Assembly (NCBI GenBank): GCA_009778015.1
Contig: WRKS01000016.1
Coordinates: 1-8,130 of the forward strand
Reading direction: 5' to 3'
DNA length: 8,130 nucleotides
DNA from: Candidatus Saccharimonadota bacterium
GTDB lineage: Bacteria > Patescibacteriota > Saccharimonadia > Saccharimonadales > Saccharimonadaceae
The stretch's first letter is position 1. Every line of letters starts with the position of its first letter. This document shows, piece by piece, positions 6,177-8,130 of this stretch. The notes below the pieces were generated by a model. It did not search any database, was not told where the DNA came from, and was given only the letters and a program-made list of their open reading frames with translations. Made by a program: the position numbers and the translations under genes.

Positions 6177-6644
6177 TTAAAATGGAACATCGTCCAAGTT
6201 GATTGTATCGTCAATATCCATCGGTGCGGCGTCTTTGGCCTTGCCACCTTTGGCGGCACCGCTAGAAAAACCGCCCGCGGCCTCGTCGTCAGGGGCAGAG
6301 AAGCCGCCGCCCTCGCCCTTGCGCCCGGCAAAGGTCCAGTTGTCGGCGATAAACTCCGGCGAAACACCGGCGCTGCCGTCGGCTTTTTGGAAAGTGCGGA
6401 TATCCAAGTTTTGGCCAGCGACAATCACGCCAGAGCCTTTGTCAAGGTATTTGGTGGCGTTTTCGGCGCGGGCGCCAAAGATGGACGCGCGGTAAAAAGT
6501 AACCTGCTGGTTGTCGGGAGCGCCTTTTTTGTAGGTGCCAACCGCGATGTTGAGCTCGGTTACGTCAAGACCGCTCGGGGTCTTTTTAAGCTCGGGCTTA
6601 CGGGTTAGGTTGCCCGAAATTACAATGTTACAAAAACCAGCCAT
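6177..6644 (-). CDS. ssb: Single-stranded DNA-binding protein
   Basis: 155 residues. Residues 1-107 are the OB-fold that binds single-stranded DNA (FCNIVISGNLTRKPELK at the start, VTFYRASIFG at 48-57, YLDKGSGVIVAG at 66-77). Residues 108-139 are a Gly/Ala/Ser-rich disordered linker. The protein ends in an acidic tail (MDIDDTINLDDVPF, 142-155), the conserved tip through which SSB recruits repair and replication partners. GGAGGA (6651-6656) lies 6 nt upstream of the ATG, overlapping the end of rpsF. The rpsF-ssb-rpsR order is the common bacterial arrangement. Confidence 0.96.
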   Translation of the reverse strand: MAGFCNIVISGNLTRKPELKKTPSGLDVTELNIAVGTYKKGAPDNQQVTFYRASIFGARAENATKYLDKGSGVIVAGQNLDIRTFQKADGSAGVSPEFIADNWTFAGRKGEGGGFSAPDDEAAGGFSSGAAKGGKAKDAAPMDIDDTINLDDVPF

Positions 6645-6646
6645 GT

Positions 6647-7000
6647 TTACTCCTCCTCTTTAGAATCTTTGGTTTCTTTTTTCTCGGCCTCACGGCGTGC
6701 GCGCGCCTCAATTACTTTGGGGTCGGCGGCGACCAATAGGTGACGGATCACCTCGCTCATGAGCACCAACGCACGGTCTAACTTAACGACCGCCGACGGG
6801 TCTAGTTTGAGATCGTAGTAATAAAAAATGGCGCTATCGTGCTTGGCGATGGGATATGCCAATTTTTTGCGCCCTTCCTCGGTTTTGTTGGTGATTTCAC
6901 CGCCTAAATCGGCGACGGTTCGCTCTAGCCGCTCTAGGGCGGGCGAGAGGTTGAGTTCCAAATCTGGATGGAACAAGATTGATAATTCGTATTCGCGCAT
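6647..7000 (-). CDS. rpsF: 30S ribosomal protein S6
   Basis: 117 residues. It starts MREYELSILFHPDLE, the S6 hallmark, and continues with the RRM-like fold up to about residue 97 (KKLAYPIAKHDSAIFYYYDL at 45-64, LDRALVLMSEVIRHLLV at 74-90). It ends in a charged Lys/Glu-rich tail. S6 pairs with S18 in 30S assembly. The ATG has AAAGGAAG upstream with short spacing. It is the first gene of the minus-strand run and directly follows the inferred promoter at 7063-7090. Confidence 0.95.
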   Translation of the reverse strand: MREYELSILFHPDLELNLSPALERLERTVADLGGEITNKTEEGRKKLAYPIAKHDSAIFYYYDLKLDPSAVVKLDRALVLMSEVIRHLLVAADPKVIEARARREAEKKETKDSKEEE

Positions 7001-7025
7001 AACTTCCTTTCTAAGTTTGGTTTAG

Positions 7026-7044
7026 ACCGACGCTTTCCATCGGC
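7026..7044 (-). promoter_or_regulatory. Hairpin in the rpsF leader, possible S6:S18 autoregulatory element
   Basis: On the minus strand GCCGAU (7044-7039) pairs with GUCGGU (7031-7026), four Watson-Crick pairs plus two G-U, around a 7-nt loop. It lies in the 56-nt leader of the rpsF mRNA. Many bacteria carry an S6:S18-binding motif with a conserved CCG in this leader. This hairpin includes CCG, but inside the stem, and I could not confirm the published fold, so assignment is tentative. Confidence 0.35.
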
Positions 7045-7062
7045 TGTGCTAATAACACCCTC

Positions 7063-7090
7063 ATTTTAGCACAAATTCTGAGAATTTCAA
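7063..7090 (-). promoter_or_regulatory. Promoter of the rpsF-ssb-rpsR-efp-murA run
   Basis: On the minus strand TTGAAA (7090-7085) is followed by 16 bp and TAAAAT (7068-7063), with TGC directly before the -10 (extended -10). Predicted +1 is near 7056, giving a leader of about 56 nt before rpsF. No other clear promoter was seen inside the run. Confidence 0.75.
7073..7087. promoter_or_regulatory. Perfect 15-nt dyad in the rpsF promoter spacer, candidate operator
   Basis: AAATTCT (7073-7079), G, AGAATTT (7081-7087) is a perfect inverted repeat. It lies between the -35 and -10 of the rpsF promoter and overlaps three bases of the -35, where a bound protein would block RNA polymerase. It does not match a LexA, HrcA or other operator I know. 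Confidence 0.45.
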
Positions 7091-7094
7091 GGGG

Positions 7095-7121
7095 TTGTCC
7101 ACAATTTTCTACAGTTTGTCC
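7095..7121 (+). repeat. TTGTCC direct repeat spaced 21 bp in the divergent control region
   Basis: TTGTCC occurs at 7095-7100 and 7116-7121, exactly 21 bp apart, which is two helical turns. The second copy abuts the -35 of the plus-strand promoter. The first is part of TTGTCCACA (7095-7103), one base from the DnaA-box consensus TTATCCACA. Short motifs recur by chance, so binding is only a possibility. Confidence 0.3.
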
Positions 7122-7150
7122 TTGACTTTTAAGCGTGAGCATGATATAAT
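7122..7150 (+). promoter_or_regulatory. Promoter of the repeat-bearing membrane protein gene
   Basis: TTGACT (7122-7127), a 17-bp spacer and a perfect TATAAT (7145-7150) preceded by TG at 7142-7143. It shares the 10-mer ATGATATAAT with the purC promoter. Predicted +1 is near 7157, giving a leader of about 81 nt to the ATG at 7238. It is divergent from the rpsF promoter, and the region 7001-7237 holds no gene. Confidence 0.85.
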
Positions 7151-7169
7151 GTGGAGGGTTAGAGTTTGA

Positions 7170-7200
7170 AGCTCCGCTCTCTCCCTTAGATGTAGGAGCT
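7170..7200 (+). promoter_or_regulatory. Leader hairpin that masks an upstream AGGAG
   Basis: AGCTCC (7170-7175) is complementary to GGAGCT (7195-7200) across a 19-nt loop. The right arm includes AGGAG (7194-7198), a ribosome-binding site for an in-frame TTG at 7205. GGAG at 7153-7156 lies near the predicted transcript start and could compete for CTCC only if transcription began a few bases upstream of 7157. A second, unmasked AGGAGG is at 7221-7226. Confidence 0.3.
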
Positions 7201-7237
7201 AGATTTGAAATTTAAAAAGAAGGAGGAACGAAGGCGA

Positions 7238-8130
7238 ATGAAAAATACAGCAGACCGACGGGACTGTCAAGTTATCCCGTTTAATCCCACACCCGAAAAA
7301 ACGCCCGAGGGCAAAGCTACAAGTAGAGCCGCAAGTAACATCGCAAGCGCGATTGCAAGTGTAATCGCAGGCGGAGTTGCAAGCAAAATTGTAGGCAGAG
7401 TCGCGGACAAACCGATGACCCGTGAGCAACGAAATGCTCGCAAAAAACGGTGCCTGATCTTTGCGAGCGCCGCTACCGCGTTGGTGTTGATTGTGATAAT
7501 CGCCGCCTGCACGGTGGGCGACAGCAAGAAAGCGCGCCTCGCCGACCTGGACCAGAATGCCGGAAACGCCACTCCTTCCGCTGACATAGATGACAGGCAA
7601 GATGGCGGAGGAGAGGAGACGTGGTTTCCGACGGCGGAGCAGATTGCAGAGCTTGAACGCAAACAGCGGGTAGAAAGCATCGCGAATCTGATGGTGGCCA
7701 ATTACGTAAGAATTGGCACACCGATTGACGGCTACTGGAATGGTGGCAACGACGAGACGCGAGCAGAATACGAGACAGCGTTAATCCGAGCACAAGCGAG
7801 GATTGACGAACTGCCGGACAAGTGGGTCTTGCCCGAGGTGATCTACATTGAGCTGGCGGGCCAGAACTTGGTGCCGCTTAGCAGAGTGCAGATGGGAAAC
7901 CTACGTGAGGCCTATGGGTTCTTGACCCGCGGGTTTGGCGTGTTGCCGAACTACCTGAACGGCCTGGAGCCGCATATCGTGGCCGGTTTTATGGGTAATC
8001 TGGGGGCTAGCGATAGCTTCTGGAACGACACTAGCCGGTCTAATGGCCATTTTGGTATCTGCCAACTGGGGCCGGAACTCTACGCCGCTTACGAAGTCTG
8101 GTGCACACAAGGCGCCAGCGACGAAATCTA
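7238..8130 (+). CDS. Membrane or lipoprotein with tetrapeptide repeats and a lysozyme-like domain (3' end outside window)
   Basis: The frame is open from ATG 7238 to the window end, 297 residues visible. AGGAGG (7221-7226) lies 11 nt upstream; an in-frame TTG at 7205 with AGGAG 6 nt before it would add 11 basic residues. Residues 28-55 are seven tetrapeptide repeats, small-small-x-hydrophobic. RNARKKR (65-71) precedes one hydrophobic span (72-93), so the C-terminal part should be outside. The span ends IAAC (88-91), which fits a lipobox, and an in-frame ATG at residue 60 would make an ordinary lipoprotein signal peptide. Residues 101-200 are charged and helical. Residues 240-290 (HIVAGFMGNL at 246-255, HFGICQLGPE at 271-280) resemble phage-tail-type lysozyme domains that cut peptidoglycan, but the expected catalytic Glu after GNLxx is Ser258. 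The coding call is strong; the domain call is tentative. Confidence 0.8.
   Translation, partial: MKNTADRRDCQVIPFNPTPEKTPEGKATSRAASNIASAIASVIAGGVASKIVGRVADKPMTREQRNARKKRCLIFASAATALVLIVIIAACTVGDSKKARLADLDQNAGNATPSADIDDRQDGGGEETWFPTAEQIAELERKQRVESIANLMVANYVRIGTPIDGYWNGGNDETRAEYETALIRAQARIDELPDKWVLPEVIYIELAGQNLVPLSRVQMGNLREAYGFLTRGFGVLPNYLNGLEPHIVAGFMGNLGASDSFWNDTSRSNGHFGICQLGPELYAAYEVWCTQGASDEI
7319..7402 (+). repeat. Seven copies of a 12-bp coding minisatellite
   Basis: Units start every 12 bp from 7319 to 7391, in frame. The consensus is roughly GCAAGTnnnATC. The encoded tetrapeptides are TSRA, ASNI, ASAI, ASVI, AGGV, ASKI and VGRV. Units 2 to 4 are the most alike; the first and last are degenerate. 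The regular small residue every fourth position resembles a small-xxx-small helix-packing pattern. Confidence 0.85.

Noticed and set aside
6027..6608. 193-codon plus-strand open frame opposite rpsR and ssb
   Set aside because: It spans two conserved minus-strand genes and the gap between them; a shadow of GC-biased codon positions.
7199..7793. Three overlapping minus-strand open frames, one with a Cys-rich repeated pattern
   Set aside because: They are antisense shadows of the plus-strand membrane protein; the Cys pattern is the 12-bp repeat read backwards, and none has a convincing ribosome-binding site.
1..8130. Alternative genetic code with TGA as glycine
   Set aside because: TGA is a natural stop for the first gene and purC, with downstream genes or signals starting right there, and no conserved glycine is encoded by TGA.
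1..8130. Mobile elements, CRISPR, tRNA or rRNA
   Set aside because: No transposase-like protein, no terminal repeats with target duplication, no spaced long direct repeats and no cloverleaf-like segment were seen by eye.

Overview
The window looks like chromosomal core-genome DNA from a bacterium with a small genome, most likely Candidate Phyla Radiation (CPR) and by overall look Saccharibacteria-like. That placement is an inference from tightly packed, partly overlapping genes, a short S18 without zinc cysteines, an EF-P carrying Arg at the tip, a lone divergent PurC, and MurA fused to a helix-turn-helix domain. It is not a proven taxonomic assignment. Coding sequence is moderately GC-rich. 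TGA ends genes (the first partial gene and purC), which argues against the CPR lineages that read TGA as glycine. No mobile element, CRISPR array, tRNA or rRNA was seen.

Left part, plus strand (1-3708): the 3' end of an unidentified gene overlaps dnaB (replicative helicase). A promoter inside the last codons of dnaB drives purC (SAICAR synthetase family) through a leader with two small hairpins. A near-perfect 30-nt hairpin follows purC. A second promoter then sits so close to the next gene that its transcript should be leaderless. That gene encodes a membrane-anchored DUF218 (YdcF/SanA/ElyC-like) protein and is followed directly by ruvA. The DUF218-ruvA junction holds a 32-bp imperfect tandem duplication that copies the ruvA ribosome-binding site and first codons, creating a 13-codon minigene whose stop overlaps the ruvA start.

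Middle part, minus strand (7000 down to 3768): a compact run rpsF-ssb-rpsR-efp-murA with gaps of 2 to 24 bp. The first three genes are the classical S6-SSB-S18 cluster. rplI (L9), which often follows rpsR, is absent here; efp and a MurA enzyme with an N-terminal XRE-type DNA-binding domain take its place. This run converges on ruvA across a short hairpin-bearing gap.

Right part (7001-8130): a divergent control region carries one promoter for the rpsF operon, with a perfect 15-nt dyad in its spacer, and one for a plus-strand gene. That gene runs off the window and encodes a single-span membrane or lipoprotein with an internal 12-bp tandem repeat and a probable lysozyme-like domain. All four promoters inferred here carry an extended -10 (TGn).

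Taken together, the window combines replication and recombination (DnaB, SSB, RuvA), translation (S6, S18, EF-P) and cell-wall functions (MurA, DUF218 protein, lysozyme-like protein). The most unusual items are the HTH-MurA fusion inside a ribosomal-protein operon, the duplicated ruvA start, the leaderless DUF218 gene, and the repeat-bearing membrane protein.
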